A stretch of DNA of 43,894 nt from Clostridium sp. (GTDB taxonomy: Bacteria; Bacillota; Clostridia; Acetivibrionales; Acetivibrionaceae). Both the position numbers and the translations under genes were made by a program. The stretch lies in assembly GCA_012798835.1 (NCBI GenBank), contig JAAZML010000104.1:1-43894 (forward strand). Direction: 5' to 3'. Of the stretch, positions 35,111 through 43,893 are shown piece after piece (positions within the stretch are counted from its first letter, which is position 1; every line of letters begins with the position of its first letter). The notes beneath the pieces were generated by a model. It saw only the letters and a list, made by a program, of their open reading frames with translations. It did not search any database and had not been told where the DNA came from.

Positions 35111-36010
35111 ATGTGTTTTGTGAGGGTATTAAAAAAACCGCTTGAGATAAATATAGATCTTGTTTTACCGATACTGATGCTGATCTTTTATTGCAATGAT
35201 TATCTAATAAAATATGTTCTAATCTTTGTGTCAATGATTCTGCATGAATTTGCCCATATTTTAATAGCTATACCAGGGGGTGGGAAGCCAATTCGTATAA
35301 ACATATCTGCAATTGGCCTAAATGCTCAGGTTGAGGGTATATATATAAAACCGTTCCATAAATTTTTGGTGAATCTAGGCGGCCCTTTTATGAATATCTT
35401 TCTTGCCCTAGTTTGCTATATATCCGGTGTTCGCCGTTTTTTTCCAGAAAACTATATAAATTTTTTTATTTATTCGAATATTGCTTTGGCTATATTTAAC
35501 ATGCTACCCATAATGCCTTTGGATGGGGGAAGAATAACAAGGGATATATTTATTGCAGAACTGGGTTTTTTTAAAGGGAATAGGTATATAAAAGGCATTT
35601 CCTTTGCAGTTTTGGTGACGATTCTGTCCCTGGGTTTGCTTTTTGGCATCGGATATGGGGGTAGTCTTGTAATTGTCCTAGCGTCCGGATACCTATTATA
35701 CTTCCAAAAAGATGATAGAGTGGGGGAATGGCTAATGAATATAAAAAACTTGCTATGTAAGCGCCGCAAACTCTTAAAAAAAGGTATATATCCGGTAAGG
35801 GGTTTGGTTGTGCTGGAGAACATTTATTTGAAAGATATAATTAAAAATATGGATTTTGATAAATTTCATATAATATATATGGTGGATAAGAGTTTGCGGC
35901 TGGGAGGGGTGTATACCGAGCAGGATATACTAGATGTTTTTTTAAAAAGTGGTGACAATATAAAACTTGATGAATTAGAGAAACTAAAAGGAGATAAAAC
36001 AATTTGTTAG
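35111..36010 (+). CDS. SpoIVFB-like M50 site-2 protease
   Basis: The 299-residue membrane metalloprotease has the zinc motif HEFAH (residues 45-49) in the first helices. The second conserved motif NMLPIMPLDGGR (130-141) holds the third ligand Asp138. A C-terminal soluble CBS-like region follows (PVRGLVVLENIYLKDIIK and VYTEQDILDVFLKSG). SpoIVFB cleaves pro-sigma-K in the mother cell during sporulation, and the CBS part responds to ATP. The pairing with a SpoIVFA-like gene supports this role over other M50 functions. The ribosome binding site is weak; ATG 35111 or GTG 35120 could start it. Confidence 0.88.
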   Translation: MCFVRVLKKPLEINIDLVLPILMLIFYCNDYLIKYVLIFVSMILHEFAHILIAIPGGGKPIRINISAIGLNAQVEGIYIKPFHKFLVNLGGPFMNIFLALVCYISGVRRFFPENYINFFIYSNIALAIFNMLPIMPLDGGRITRDIFIAELGFFKGNRYIKGISFAVLVTILSLGLLFGIGYGGSLVIVLASGYLLYFQKDDRVGEWLMNIKNLLCKRRKLLKKGIYPVRGLVVLENIYLKDIIKNMDFDKFHIIYMVDKSLRLGGVYTEQDILDVFLKSGDNIKLDELEKLKGDKTIC

Positions 36011-36333
36011 GTACTGAAATTCTATAAATATTGTGTTAGAATAAATATCGGGCTTTAATAGGTTGCACAAGTTTCAAAAATCCTTCATAAGCAAATATGG
36101 CTAAGGTATCCAAATTTATAGGCAAAAAACCGAGTTTTTTGGGGGTGTTTGGATAATGTGTATATTTTGCGATGTCAAAAAACATTGTAAAATATCAATT
36201 TTAAAGTGGAAAAAATAAAAATTAGGATCAATTCCTTTATTTTTAATGAAGTTATATGATAATATATTGACTGTGAATATACTATTTTGGGATGTTTTAG
36301 TGCACGACAAAATGTGTGAGGAGGAGAGCGGCT
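36011..36333 (+). other. Intergenic region before nagB with a nested hairpin
   Basis: No gene is visible in this stretch. A nested inverted repeat lies at 36107-36155, with outer arms TATCCAAA/TTTGGATA and inner arms CAAAAAAC/GTTTTTTG around CGA. It could end the upstream transcript or control nagB. No good promoter was found; TATACT at 36278-36283 lacks a -35 element. Confidence 0.4.
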
Positions 36334-37143
36334 GTGGAGATCATTATAAAAGAGGATTACGATGAAATGAGTAGGTGTGCAGCAGAGATTATTGCTGGTT
36401 TTATAAGGGAAAAGCCTAACTGTGTGATTGGATTAGCAACGGGAAGTACACCAAAAGGCACCTACAAAGAGCTTGTGAGGATGCATAGGGAGGGTCTGGA
36501 TTTCTCGGAGGTAAGAACCTTTAACCTCGATGAGTATCTTGGGATAGGAATAGATCTCGACAAACCATACGATAAAGATCAGAGCTATGCAAGGTTTATG
36601 TATGAGGAACTTTTAAGGCATGTAAATATTAAAAAGGAAAACATATATCTCCCTGATGGAAGATGTAAGAATCCGGATGATTTCTGCAGATGGTACGAAA
36701 ATGAAATAAAAAGGGTCGGGGGCATTGATTTGCAGCTTTTAGGCATTGGAGGAGACGGACATTGGGCATTTAACGAGCCGGGCTCTTCATTGGCCTCTAG
36801 GACGAGAACCCAGGTTTTAACAAGACAAACCCTCGATGATAATTATGAAAGCTTCTACAAAAGGGCTGGGATCGGAAGAGAGGATATGCCCCATTTTGCG
36901 ATAACCATGGGCATAGGTACAATTCTTGAGGCAAGGAATATACTAATGGTTGCAAATGGGAGGAAAAAGGCCGAAGTAATCGCAAAATGTCTTGAAGGTC
37001 CAATAACATCACAGATTACGGCTTCTGCAATACAGCTTCACAGTGGTGGAATTAATGTGGTGTTGGATAGAGAGGCGGCTTCAAAACTTCAAAACCTAGA
37101 GCATTACATGCATGTAGAAAAATTTAAAAGTAGTTTGTGTTAG
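36334..37143 (+). CDS. nagB: Glucosamine-6-phosphate deaminase NagB
   Basis: NagB converts glucosamine-6-phosphate to fructose-6-phosphate and ammonia, feeding amino sugars into glycolysis. The 269-residue protein has the phosphate loop LATGSTPKGTY and the catalytic Asp66 in FNLDEYLG. The Asp141/His143/Glu148 set is in GGDGHWAFNEPGSSLASRTR. ITMGIGTILEARNI is also typical. GAGGAGAG at 36318-36326 fixes the GTG at 36334 as start; an in-frame GTG at 36316 would place the site inside the gene. nagA is not adjacent. Confidence 0.95.
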   Translation: MEIIIKEDYDEMSRCAAEIIAGFIREKPNCVIGLATGSTPKGTYKELVRMHREGLDFSEVRTFNLDEYLGIGIDLDKPYDKDQSYARFMYEELLRHVNIKKENIYLPDGRCKNPDDFCRWYENEIKRVGGIDLQLLGIGGDGHWAFNEPGSSLASRTRTQVLTRQTLDDNYESFYKRAGIGREDMPHFAITMGIGTILEARNILMVANGRKKAEVIAKCLEGPITSQITASAIQLHSGGINVVLDREAASKLQNLEHYMHVEKFKSSLC

Positions 37144-37219
37144 ATAATTTTCTCATATAAGCCCCTAGAAGTGCCGATAGATAGATTGAATCTATGAAAT
37201 TAAAAAGGGGTGGAGAAGA

Positions 37220-38614
37220 GTGGAATTGTCTAAAGGGAGGACTAAGGCACTAATCGATAGGATAATAGAGGAGCGTTCGGGCGGAAACCCTATGCTTACA
37301 CATCTTACTAAAGCCAAAATGTGTATGAAGGGGATTTTCCCGGAGGATCACACTGAATATACCCAAGATGACGAAAGTGTAATAAAAGAACTCACGGAAC
37401 TTGCAAAAGATCTCAAAATTAAGATGTATGCCAGTGAAGTTATGACACTAAAACCGCTGTATAGTAAGCAAACCGATGTTGATGTTCCAACAAGAATTGG
37501 CTCTGCCAGAGACGTCAAAACGATTTATACTACAAAAGAAAATATCTCAAATGCGCTGAGGGATCTAAAAAGACAGCTAAGGGGTTTCGAATTTAAAATG
37601 ATGATATTTTTTGCATCATCCTGTTTTGATCCTGATATATTGGCCAAGGAAATGGATGAAAATTTTAGAGGGGTATCTGTTTTTGGGGGTACAACGGCAG
37701 GTGAAATCATAAACGGAAAGGTTCTTAGAAACTCTATTGTTGCTATGGCCTTTAGTCCCGATATGATTGAAGACGTAAGTGTTCAAATTGTTGAGAATAT
37801 TAAAGAAGACGGGGATGTGAGTATGGCCTTTAATGCGTTTGAAGACTTTTTTAAAGAGCCTGCCTCCAAGATGGATTTTAAAAGATATTTGGGTTTGATT
37901 TTGATCGATGGTCTTAGTCAATCCGAGGAAAAAATATTAGACAGGGTTGGGGATAAGAGCAACGTTATGTTTGTTGGAGGTTCAACGGCCGATGATCTTA
38001 ATGGACGCAAAACTCATATATTTTATGGTGGGCGGGCATACACCAATGCTGCTATGCTTGTGCTTATAAAACCCAGGGTTGGATTTTCAGTGCTCAAAAC
38101 CCAAAGTTTTAATATATTAAATAGAATGCTTACAGCAACAAAAGTTAATGAAGAAAAAAGAGAGGTAATAGAATTTAATGGCAGACCTGCGGCGCTGGCG
38201 TATGCAGAGGCCTTAGGGGTTTCCCCTTTGGAGATAACTAAATATTTTAATACGAATCCCTTCGGATTAATCTCCGATGGAGAACTGTTTGTGCGAAATC
38301 CCGCTTTTTTAGTGGGGGATAGCATTACCTTTTACTGTAGGATTTCAAAGGGTTCGGTGCTGCGTCTCCTTAGTAGCAGAGACATTGTGTCTGATACAAG
38401 AAAAGAATTTGAAGAAAAAAAGCTGGAGATGAAAAATATATCTGCAATAATCGATTTTCAGTGTTGCTTTAGGTTTTTGAACCTAGAGCAAAAAAATGCT
38501 CACGATGAATACGGCAGGATTTTTGGTGATATCCCGAACATTGGTTTTGCAACCATTGGGGAATCTTACGTAGGGCATTTAAATCAAACATCGGTAATAG
38601 TGCTTTTTGAATAA
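37220..38614 (+). CDS. FIST-domain sensory protein, stand-alone
   Basis: The 464-residue protein has FIST_N from about residue 95 (LRGFEFKMMIFFASSCFDPD and VFGGTTAGEI) and FIST_C from about residue 300 (FNGRPAALAYAEALGVSP and NIGFATIGESYVG). FIST domains are sensory and thought to bind small ligands such as amino acids. They are usually fused to or beside signalling outputs. Here no kinase, GGDEF or receptor domain is attached. An N-terminal stretch of about 90 residues (starting ELSKGRTKALIDRIIEERSG) has no assignment. The start codon is TTG or GTG near 37220 with GGGGTGGAG upstream. It may work with distant chemotaxis or c-di-GMP proteins. Confidence 0.88.
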   Translation: MELSKGRTKALIDRIIEERSGGNPMLTHLTKAKMCMKGIFPEDHTEYTQDDESVIKELTELAKDLKIKMYASEVMTLKPLYSKQTDVDVPTRIGSARDVKTIYTTKENISNALRDLKRQLRGFEFKMMIFFASSCFDPDILAKEMDENFRGVSVFGGTTAGEIINGKVLRNSIVAMAFSPDMIEDVSVQIVENIKEDGDVSMAFNAFEDFFKEPASKMDFKRYLGLILIDGLSQSEEKILDRVGDKSNVMFVGGSTADDLNGRKTHIFYGGRAYTNAAMLVLIKPRVGFSVLKTQSFNILNRMLTATKVNEEKREVIEFNGRPAALAYAEALGVSPLEITKYFNTNPFGLISDGELFVRNPAFLVGDSITFYCRISKGSVLRLLSSRDIVSDTRKEFEEKKLEMKNISAIIDFQCCFRFLNLEQKNAHDEYGRIFGDIPNIGFATIGESYVGHLNQTSVIVLFE

Positions 38615-38677
38615 AGCAAAGCCCACGATTAAATTTTCGGGGTCGTTGGCATTATAATAAATATCCTGCAAGCTGTC

Positions 38678-38706
38678 TTGACCTTATATGTTGGCTATGA
38701 TATATT
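38678..38706 (+). promoter_or_regulatory. Promoter of the riboflavin operon
   Basis: TTGACC (38678-38683), 17 bases, TATATT (38701-38706). The predicted start is some 12 bases before the FMN aptamer. Confidence 0.7.
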
Positions 38707-38725
38707 TATATTGCTTAATTTATCT

Positions 38726-38866
38726 TTGGGGACAGGTGTGATTCCTTACCGGCGGTAGGCAGCTGATGGTTGCGAGCCCGCAAGCTATAAGGCAGATCCG
38801 GTCAAAATCCGGAGCCGACAGTGTGGTGCATATATACTTTGCGCTGAGTCTGGATGGGAGAAGATA
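38726..38866 (+). ncRNA. FMN riboswitch (RFN element)
   Basis: The conserved RFN segments occur in order: GGGGACAGGTG, ATTCCTTACCGGCGGTA, GAGCCCGCAAGC, AGATCCGGT, TCCGGAGCCGACAGT and GTCTGGATGGGAGAAGAT. It binds flavin mononucleotide and controls the downstream ribD-ribE-ribBA-ribH. A terminator lies about 100 bases after the aptamer, so control is most likely by transcription termination when FMN is high. Confidence 0.95.
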
Positions 38867-38961
38867 AAATTTTGCTTGCATGGTTTATGAAGGTGGCAGA
38901 GCCGATCAATTAATATAATTATATACGGTTTTGCTTATATACAGATATCATACAAGTATAC

Positions 38962-38998
38962 AAAAGCCCCCTGAGAATTAAACTCACGGGGCTTTCAT
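38962..38998 (+). terminator. Riboswitch-controlled terminator
   Basis: AAAGCCCCCTGAG (38963-38975) pairs with CTCACGGGGCTTT (38983-38995), with one mismatch, and is followed by a short T-run. It lies between the FMN aptamer and ribD and is the probable expression platform. Confidence 0.8.
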
Positions 38999-39113
38999 GT
39001 TATGTATTTTTTCGAAGTTTTTTGGCATTCGATCCAATAGGGTTTTTGATCCTGAAATATATTGTTGATGGTGGTGTATTTTACGCATACCGGAACGGGA
39101 GGGGTATTGTTAC

Positions 39114-40211
39114 TTGTGTACGGATGAAAGGTTTATGAAAAGAGCCATAAGGCTTGCACAAAAGGGGTGGGGTAGGACAAATCCCAATCCTTTGGTGGGG
39201 GCAGTACTGGTAAAGGGTGGGAAAGTAATTTCAGAGGGTTTTCATAGGGCTCTGGGGGAAGAACATGCAGAAATTGATGCCCTTAAAAATTTAAAACAAG
39301 ATGCGGCGGGCAGTACCTTGTATGTCAACCTTGAACCATGTTCCCACTATGGGAGGACACCCCCCTGCTCTGAAGCGATTATTGATTCGGGTATAAAAAG
39401 GGTCGTAATTGGAATGGTAGATCCCAACCCTAAGGTATCGGGCCAGGGTATTGGAAGGATCAAAAGCGCAGGCATTGAGGTTAAGGTTGGGGTTTTGGAA
39501 AAAGAAGCACAAGTACTCAACGAAATCTTTATTAATTATATTACCCAAAAAACACCCTTTGTTATTATGAAATCAGCTACGACTATAGATGGCAAAATAG
39601 CGACATATTTGGGAGATTCAAAATGGGTGACGGGGAAAGAAGCACGAAATTATGTTCATGTGATAAGGGATAGGGTTGCAGCGATTATGGTTGGGAGCAA
39701 AACCGTACTAAAGGATAACCCCTATTTAACGACAAGGAGAGCCGACAGAGATGGCAGGGATCCGATAAGAATAATCGTTGATAGTAAGGGGATACTCCCG
39801 CTTGGTAGCAATGTCATAGGCCCCAAACCCGACGGTAGGGTTATACTTGCAACAACTGTAGGTATTCAAAAAGATAAGGAAGAGATCCTAACTCAAAGGG
39901 GTGTCAAGATTATAAAGACAGGCGGGGATGATGGTTATGTGGATCTAAACGGGCTCATGGCAAGACTTCATAATCTTGGAATAGATAGTATCTTATTGGA
40001 AGGTGGGGGAATTTTAAACGGCTCCGCTATAGAAGCTGGTATAGTAAATAAGGTAATGTATTTTATAGCCCCAAAAATTGCTGGGGGAAAGGATGCACCA
40101 ACATCAGTGGAGGGATCGGGCGTGGATAAAATGATTGAAGCCATAAAGTTAAGGGATATTTCAACTAGGCTATTTGGGGAAGATATACTGATAGAAGGTT
40201 ACATTAGCTAA
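39114..40211 (+). CDS. ribD: Bifunctional riboflavin deaminase/reductase RibD
   Basis: RibD performs the second and third riboflavin steps: deamination of the pyrimidine ring, then reduction of the ribosyl side chain. The 365-residue protein has the zinc deaminase site His51-Ala-Glu53 (EEHAEIDAL) with Cys76 and Cys85 (PCSHYGRTPPCSEAI). The reductase domain starts near residue 148 (TPFVIMKSATTIDGKIA) and has DSILLEGGGILNGS. The start is a TTG with GGAGGGG upstream. It is first in the rib operon after the riboswitch. Confidence 0.96.
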   Translation: MCTDERFMKRAIRLAQKGWGRTNPNPLVGAVLVKGGKVISEGFHRALGEEHAEIDALKNLKQDAAGSTLYVNLEPCSHYGRTPPCSEAIIDSGIKRVVIGMVDPNPKVSGQGIGRIKSAGIEVKVGVLEKEAQVLNEIFINYITQKTPFVIMKSATTIDGKIATYLGDSKWVTGKEARNYVHVIRDRVAAIMVGSKTVLKDNPYLTTRRADRDGRDPIRIIVDSKGILPLGSNVIGPKPDGRVILATTVGIQKDKEEILTQRGVKIIKTGGDDGYVDLNGLMARLHNLGIDSILLEGGGILNGSAIEAGIVNKVMYFIAPKIAGGKDAPTSVEGSGVDKMIEAIKLRDISTRLFGEDILIEGYIS

Positions 40212-40346
40212 AATTTTATATATTATATTTCGGATCGCAATGGGTACTTAAGGGTATAAACCCTATATTAGGAGTGACCGGTCGAAATACAAGATTACAT
40301 ATTTTGGCATATACTGAAAGCAAATAAAACAATGTGGGAGCGAGAG

Positions 40347-41003
40347 ATGTTTACTGGTATTATTGAAGAGATCGGAGTAATTGATAGTATCAAATCCCAA
40401 AATGCATCCATTAGATTGGGTATAGAGTGCAGGGGTATTATGGGTGATATCAGTTTAGGGGATAGCATTGCAGTCAATGGTGTGTGTCTGACTGTAGCGA
40501 CATATTCTTCTAGGATTTTTATGGCGGATATTATGCCTGAAACTATAAGAAAGACAAGCCTTGAGGATCTAAAGATTGGATCAATGGTCAATCTTGAAAG
40601 GGCTCTAAGGCTTTCTGATAGACTCGGTGGGCATATTGTTAGCGGCCATATAGACGGAACGGGGACAATATTTAAAAAAAGCGAGGAAGGCAATGCTATT
40701 TGGCTAGGGATTTGTGCTAAACCTGAAATATTAAAATATATTATCCCTAAAGGTTCTGTGGCTTTAGACGGGGTAAGCCTTACAGTGGCACATATAGACG
40801 ATGAAAGTTTTGGAATCTCATTGGTACCACATACAGCAAAGTCTACAACACTAAGTTCTAAAAATATTGGAGAGAAAATTAACATTGAGTGCGATATGCT
40901 TGGTAAGTACATTGAAAGGCTTTTGCTTTTTGAAAATACAAAAAAAAGCGCAGCAGAAAAGACCCTTACAATGGATACCCTAAAAGAAAGCGGATTTATA
41001 TAA
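40347..41003 (+). CDS. ribE: Riboflavin synthase, alpha chain (RibE)
   Basis: This enzyme dismutates two 6,7-dimethyl-8-ribityllumazine molecules to riboflavin. The 218-residue protein has two lumazine-binding repeats. The first begins [10 protein letters not shown] and contains [13 protein letters not shown]. The second begins [11 protein letters not shown] and contains [21 protein letters not shown] fixes the ATG at 40347; an in-frame ATG at 40332 precedes the site. The C-terminal extension after ERLLLF is a little longer than usual. Some organisms name the gene ribC or ribB. Confidence 0.95.
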   Translation: MFTGIIEEIGVIDSIKSQNASIRLGIECRGIMGDISLGDSIAVNGVCLTVATYSSRIFMADIMPETIRKTSLEDLKIGSMVNLERALRLSDRLGGHIVSGHIDGTGTIFKKSEEGNAIWLGICAKPEILKYIIPKGSVALDGVSLTVAHIDDESFGISLVPHTAKSTTLSSKNIGEKINIECDMLGKYIERLLLFENTKKSAAEKTLTMDTLKESGFI

Positions 41004-41032
41004 AAGGATTAATTTATTATGGAGGGAGTCTT

Positions 41033-42274
41033 ATGAAGTTTGACAAAATTGAGACAGCAATAAAGGATATATCCGAAGGTAAAATGATAGTAGTTATCGA
41101 CGACGAGGATAGAGAGAATGAAGGGGATCTTTTAATGGCAGCGGAAAAGGTGACCCCCGAAAGTGTTAATTTTATGGCTACCTATGGAAGGGGGATGGTA
41201 TGTGCCCCCATAACAAAGGAGAGGGCAAGGGATTTAGAACTTGGGTTAATGGTGGAAAAGAATACAGAATCCATGAAGACTTCTTTTACCGTGACGGTAG
41301 ATCATATTTCGTCAACCACTGGCATATCAGCGTTTGAAAGGGCTAGGACTATAAAAGAGCTCTCAAATCCCAAATCTGTAGCCAGCGATTTTGCGAGACC
41401 GGGACATATATTCCCGCTAATTGCCAAAGAAGGTGGTGTATTAAAGCGAGCGGGGCATACTGAGGCGGCTGTTGATCTTGCAAAGCTTGCTGGATTATAC
41501 CCGGCGGGGGCCATATGTGAAATAATGAATAGCGACGGGACGATGTCCAGGACCCCCCAGCTTATGAATTTTGTGCAAAAACATGGACTCAAGATTATTA
41601 CGATAGCAGATTTAATAGCCTATAAAAGTAGGACGGAGAGGCTCATAAAAAAGGCGGCAACGGCATCACTTCCAACTAAATATGGCGATTTTAAGATGGT
41701 GGCATATGAAAACATTATAAACGGTGAGCACCACGTGGCACTGGTAAAGGGGGATTTAGAAAGTACAAAGGATCCTGTTTTGGTTCGTGTACATTCGGAA
41801 TGTCTTACAGGCGATGCTTTTCACTCTATGCGTTGCGATTGCGGTGAGCAGCTAAATACTGCACTGAAGTTGATAGAAAAGGAAGGTAAAGGGGTACTTT
41901 TATACATGAAACAAGAGGGTAGAGGTATTGGCCTTATAAATAAAATAAAAGCATATGAGCTTCAGGATAAGGGTAAGGACACGGTAGAGGCCAATATACT
42001 ATTAGGATTCCCAGCAGACTTGAGAGAATATGGTATAGGGGCCCAGATTTTACGTGATCTCGGCATCGAAAGAATAAGGCTTCTTACCAATAACCCTAAA
42101 AAGCTAATTGGGCTAAGTGGCTACGGGCTTGAGGTGGCAGAGAGGGTACCCATTGAGATAAGGGGCAATAAGGCAAACAGTTTCTACCTAGAGACAAAAA
42201 AGAAGAAAATGGGGCATTTACTGACCCAAGTAAATACAACAGAACATCAGGAGGGAAAAAGTGATGGAAATTAA
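41033..42274 (+). CDS. ribBA: Bifunctional DHBP synthase / GTP cyclohydrolase II (RibBA)
   Basis: RibBA makes both riboflavin precursors. The N-terminal domain forms dihydroxybutanone phosphate from ribulose-5-phosphate, with [16 protein letters not shown] and [17 protein letters not shown]. The C-terminal domain opens GTP, with zinc cysteines in [21 protein letters not shown], and [19 protein letters not shown] and [13 protein letters not shown]. The 413-residue length is normal and both active sites are complete. GGAGGGAG precedes the ATG. The 3' end overlaps ribH by 11 bases. Confidence 0.97.
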   Translation: MKFDKIETAIKDISEGKMIVVIDDEDRENEGDLLMAAEKVTPESVNFMATYGRGMVCAPITKERARDLELGLMVEKNTESMKTSFTVTVDHISSTTGISAFERARTIKELSNPKSVASDFARPGHIFPLIAKEGGVLKRAGHTEAAVDLAKLAGLYPAGAICEIMNSDGTMSRTPQLMNFVQKHGLKIITIADLIAYKSRTERLIKKAATASLPTKYGDFKMVAYENIINGEHHVALVKGDLESTKDPVLVRVHSECLTGDAFHSMRCDCGEQLNTALKLIEKEGKGVLLYMKQEGRGIGLINKIKAYELQDKGKDTVEANILLGFPADLREYGIGAQILRDLGIERIRLLTNNPKKLIGLSGYGLEVAERVPIEIRGNKANSFYLETKKKKMGHLLTQVNTTEHQEGKSDGN

Positions 42275-42731
42275 AACATATCATGGAAAGCTTATAGCTA
42301 CGGATCTCAAATTCGGTATAGTTGTGGGCCGGTTTAACGAGTTTATAAGTGGTAAACTTTTGGAGGGGACGCTTGATGGGCTTGTCCGACATGGTGCATC
42401 AAAGGAGGATATCGAAATCCTTTGGGTGCCCGGAGCATTTGAGATACCGCTGGCGGCACAAAAGATAGCTACCACAAAAAAATATGATGCTATAATATGT
42501 ATCGGTGCCGTAATAAGGGGAGCGACACCTCATTTTGAATATGTATCAGCCGAAACATCAAAAGGTATAGCAAAGGTATCATTAGATTCAGGTATTCCCA
42601 TAGCATTTGGTATACTTACCACGGATACCATTGAACAAGCCATTGAAAGAGCTGGCACGAAAGCAGGAAACAAGGGATACGATGCTGCCATAACCGCAAT
42701 AGAAATGGCAAATTTGCTAAAGGCACTATAA
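42264..42731 (+). CDS. ribH: 6,7-dimethyl-8-ribityllumazine synthase RibH
   Basis: RibH joins the pyrimidine and dihydroxybutanone phosphate to form lumazine, usually in a hollow 60-mer shell. The 155-residue protein has [40 protein letters not shown] with the catalytic histidine, and [27 protein letters not shown] at 42249-42255 allows GTG 42261 or ATG 42264; ATG is preferred. It is the last gene of the rib operon. A hairpin terminator follows at 42783. Confidence 0.97.
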   Translation: MEIKTYHGKLIATDLKFGIVVGRFNEFISGKLLEGTLDGLVRHGASKEDIEILWVPGAFEIPLAAQKIATTKKYDAIICIGAVIRGATPHFEYVSAETSKGIAKVSLDSGIPIAFGILTTDTIEQAIERAGTKAGNKGYDAAITAIEMANLLKAL

Positions 42732-42782
42732 TAAAACACCCTTCAATAGATATCATCGAAGGGACAAACCGAATGTGTAATA

Positions 42783-42821
42783 AGGTAGGGGGCTATTGAC
42801 CCCTACTATTTTATTTTTCTT
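42783..42821 (+). terminator. Terminator of the rib operon
   Basis: GTAGGGG (42785-42791) pairs with CCCCTAC (42800-42806), followed by a T-rich run to about 42821 that overlaps the 3' end of the convergent PilZ gene. A second stem CCCTTC/GAAGGG (42739-42763) lies upstream. Confidence 0.8.
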
Positions 42822-43425
42822 TAAATTTCCCAATGAACTCTTCTTGTTCGTTTTTTAGGAGTACTAGATATTTTTTAAGAAGGTTTGGTGTATGTACATC
42901 GGTATAATTTATTTTCAACCCATATTCGTAGTTGTATATATCTTTTACCCTTCTTACAACAACTGCTCTTATGCGTATTGTTACCGCTGCCCGGATTTCA
43001 AATTTTAGCTCCTGATACAGCGGAAAATCATTTTTGGAATGGATCATCATTCCAGTAAAACTGATGTTTTTTACGATAGCGAGATGTTTTTTTCTAGCCT
43101 CACCTATTTGAGCTTCGGCATACAAGGAAACTGGAAACCTAACAAACAACCTTTTATTAGAAGTGGTTTCATAATTATCAATTTTAACCTCGAGTGTGTT
43201 TTGTTGCTTGTCCATGTTTAGTATTGTACAGCTAGCGATATAGACATCATTGTCTAGTTCGCATCCTAAAACGATTGGATCCCCCTGTGAACAGTTAAGC
43301 AAAGTGATATCTTCAATAAGTCTTACATTTACAATATCGTTATTCGATTCAAGCACTAGGCTTTTAAAGAGCTTAGTCCCGGAGAAATGACGTATTGATA
43401 CGAGATCACCAATTTGTATTTCCAT
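42811..43425 (-). CDS. YcgR-like PilZ-domain protein, c-di-GMP receptor
   Basis: The 204-residue protein has an N-terminal YcgR/PilZN-like beta domain (residues 1-85) and a C-terminal PilZ domain. The cyclic di-GMP site is complete: RxxxR at Arg92-Arg96 (RLFVR) and NxSxxG at 120-125 (NISFTG). Such proteins brake flagellar motors or regulate surface growth in response to c-di-GMP. GGAGTG favours the ATG at 43425; a GTG at 43434 is the alternative. A CheW gene occurs elsewhere in the window, but no flagellar genes are near. A TATAAT with extended TG lies upstream at about 43520. Confidence 0.88.
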   Translation of the reverse strand: MEIQIGDLVSIRHFSGTKLFKSLVLESNNDIVNVRLIEDITLLNCSQGDPIVLGCELDNDVYIASCTILNMDKQQNTLEVKIDNYETTSNKRLFVRFPVSLYAEAQIGEARKKHLAIVKNISFTGMMIHSKNDFPLYQELKFEIRAAVTIRIRAVVVRRVKDIYNYEYGLKINYTDVHTPNLLKKYLVLLKNEQEEFIGKFKEK

Positions 43426-43618
43426 GTTTATCACTCCATTTTTAAAGAAGTATGTTAAGAAGCATAAATTATTTGCAAGATTGCTGACAAAAGTACACCG
43501 CCATGCTGTTCTTTAATTATATTATAGCATTTATAACCGATGTTTAACATATGTATTTTGTTAATTTGTGTTTTTACTTAGGCAGCATGGATACAAAATC
43601 CTATATTTAAAAAAACCA

Positions 43619-43647
43619 TTGACAAATAGACTGATTAAATGTATAAT
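43619..43647 (+). promoter_or_regulatory. Promoter of the tRNA-Gly genes
   Basis: Perfect TTGACA (43619-43624), 17 bases, and perfect TATAAT (43642-43647). Transcription would start about 13 bases before the first tRNA, as for strong stable-RNA promoters. Confidence 0.88.
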
Positions 43648-43667
43648 TACGATTGCGATTTATTTTT

Positions 43668-43742
43668 GCGGGTTTAACTCAGTGGTAGAGTGTCACCTTG
43701 CCAAGGTGAAAGTCGCGAGTTCGAATCTCGTAACCCGCTCCA
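43668..43742 (+). tRNA. tRNA-Gly (GCC)
   Basis: The acceptor stem GCGGGTT/AACCCGC closes a standard cloverleaf with D-loop, anticodon loop TTGCCAA (anticodon GCC) and TTCGAAT T-loop. CCA is encoded at the 3' end. It reads GGC and GGU glycine codons. Confidence 0.96.
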
Positions 43743-43819
43743 TAGTAACTTATTACATCCCCAATGCGTGCCAATTGATATGAGTATATTAAAAAGTGCA
43801 TTTTATAGGGGATGCAGAT

Positions 43820-43893
43820 GCGGGTGTAGTTCAATGGTAGAACATCAGCCTTCCAAGCTGATTGTGAGGGTTCGATTCCCTTCACCCGCTCCA
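43820..43893 (+). tRNA. tRNA-Gly (TCC)
   Basis: The acceptor stem GCGGGTG/CACCCGC closes a cloverleaf with anticodon loop CTTCCAA (anticodon TCC) and TTCGATT T-loop. CCA is encoded. It lies 77 bases after tRNA-Gly(GCC), with no clear promoter between, so both probably share a transcript. It reads GGA and GGG codons. Confidence 0.96.
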
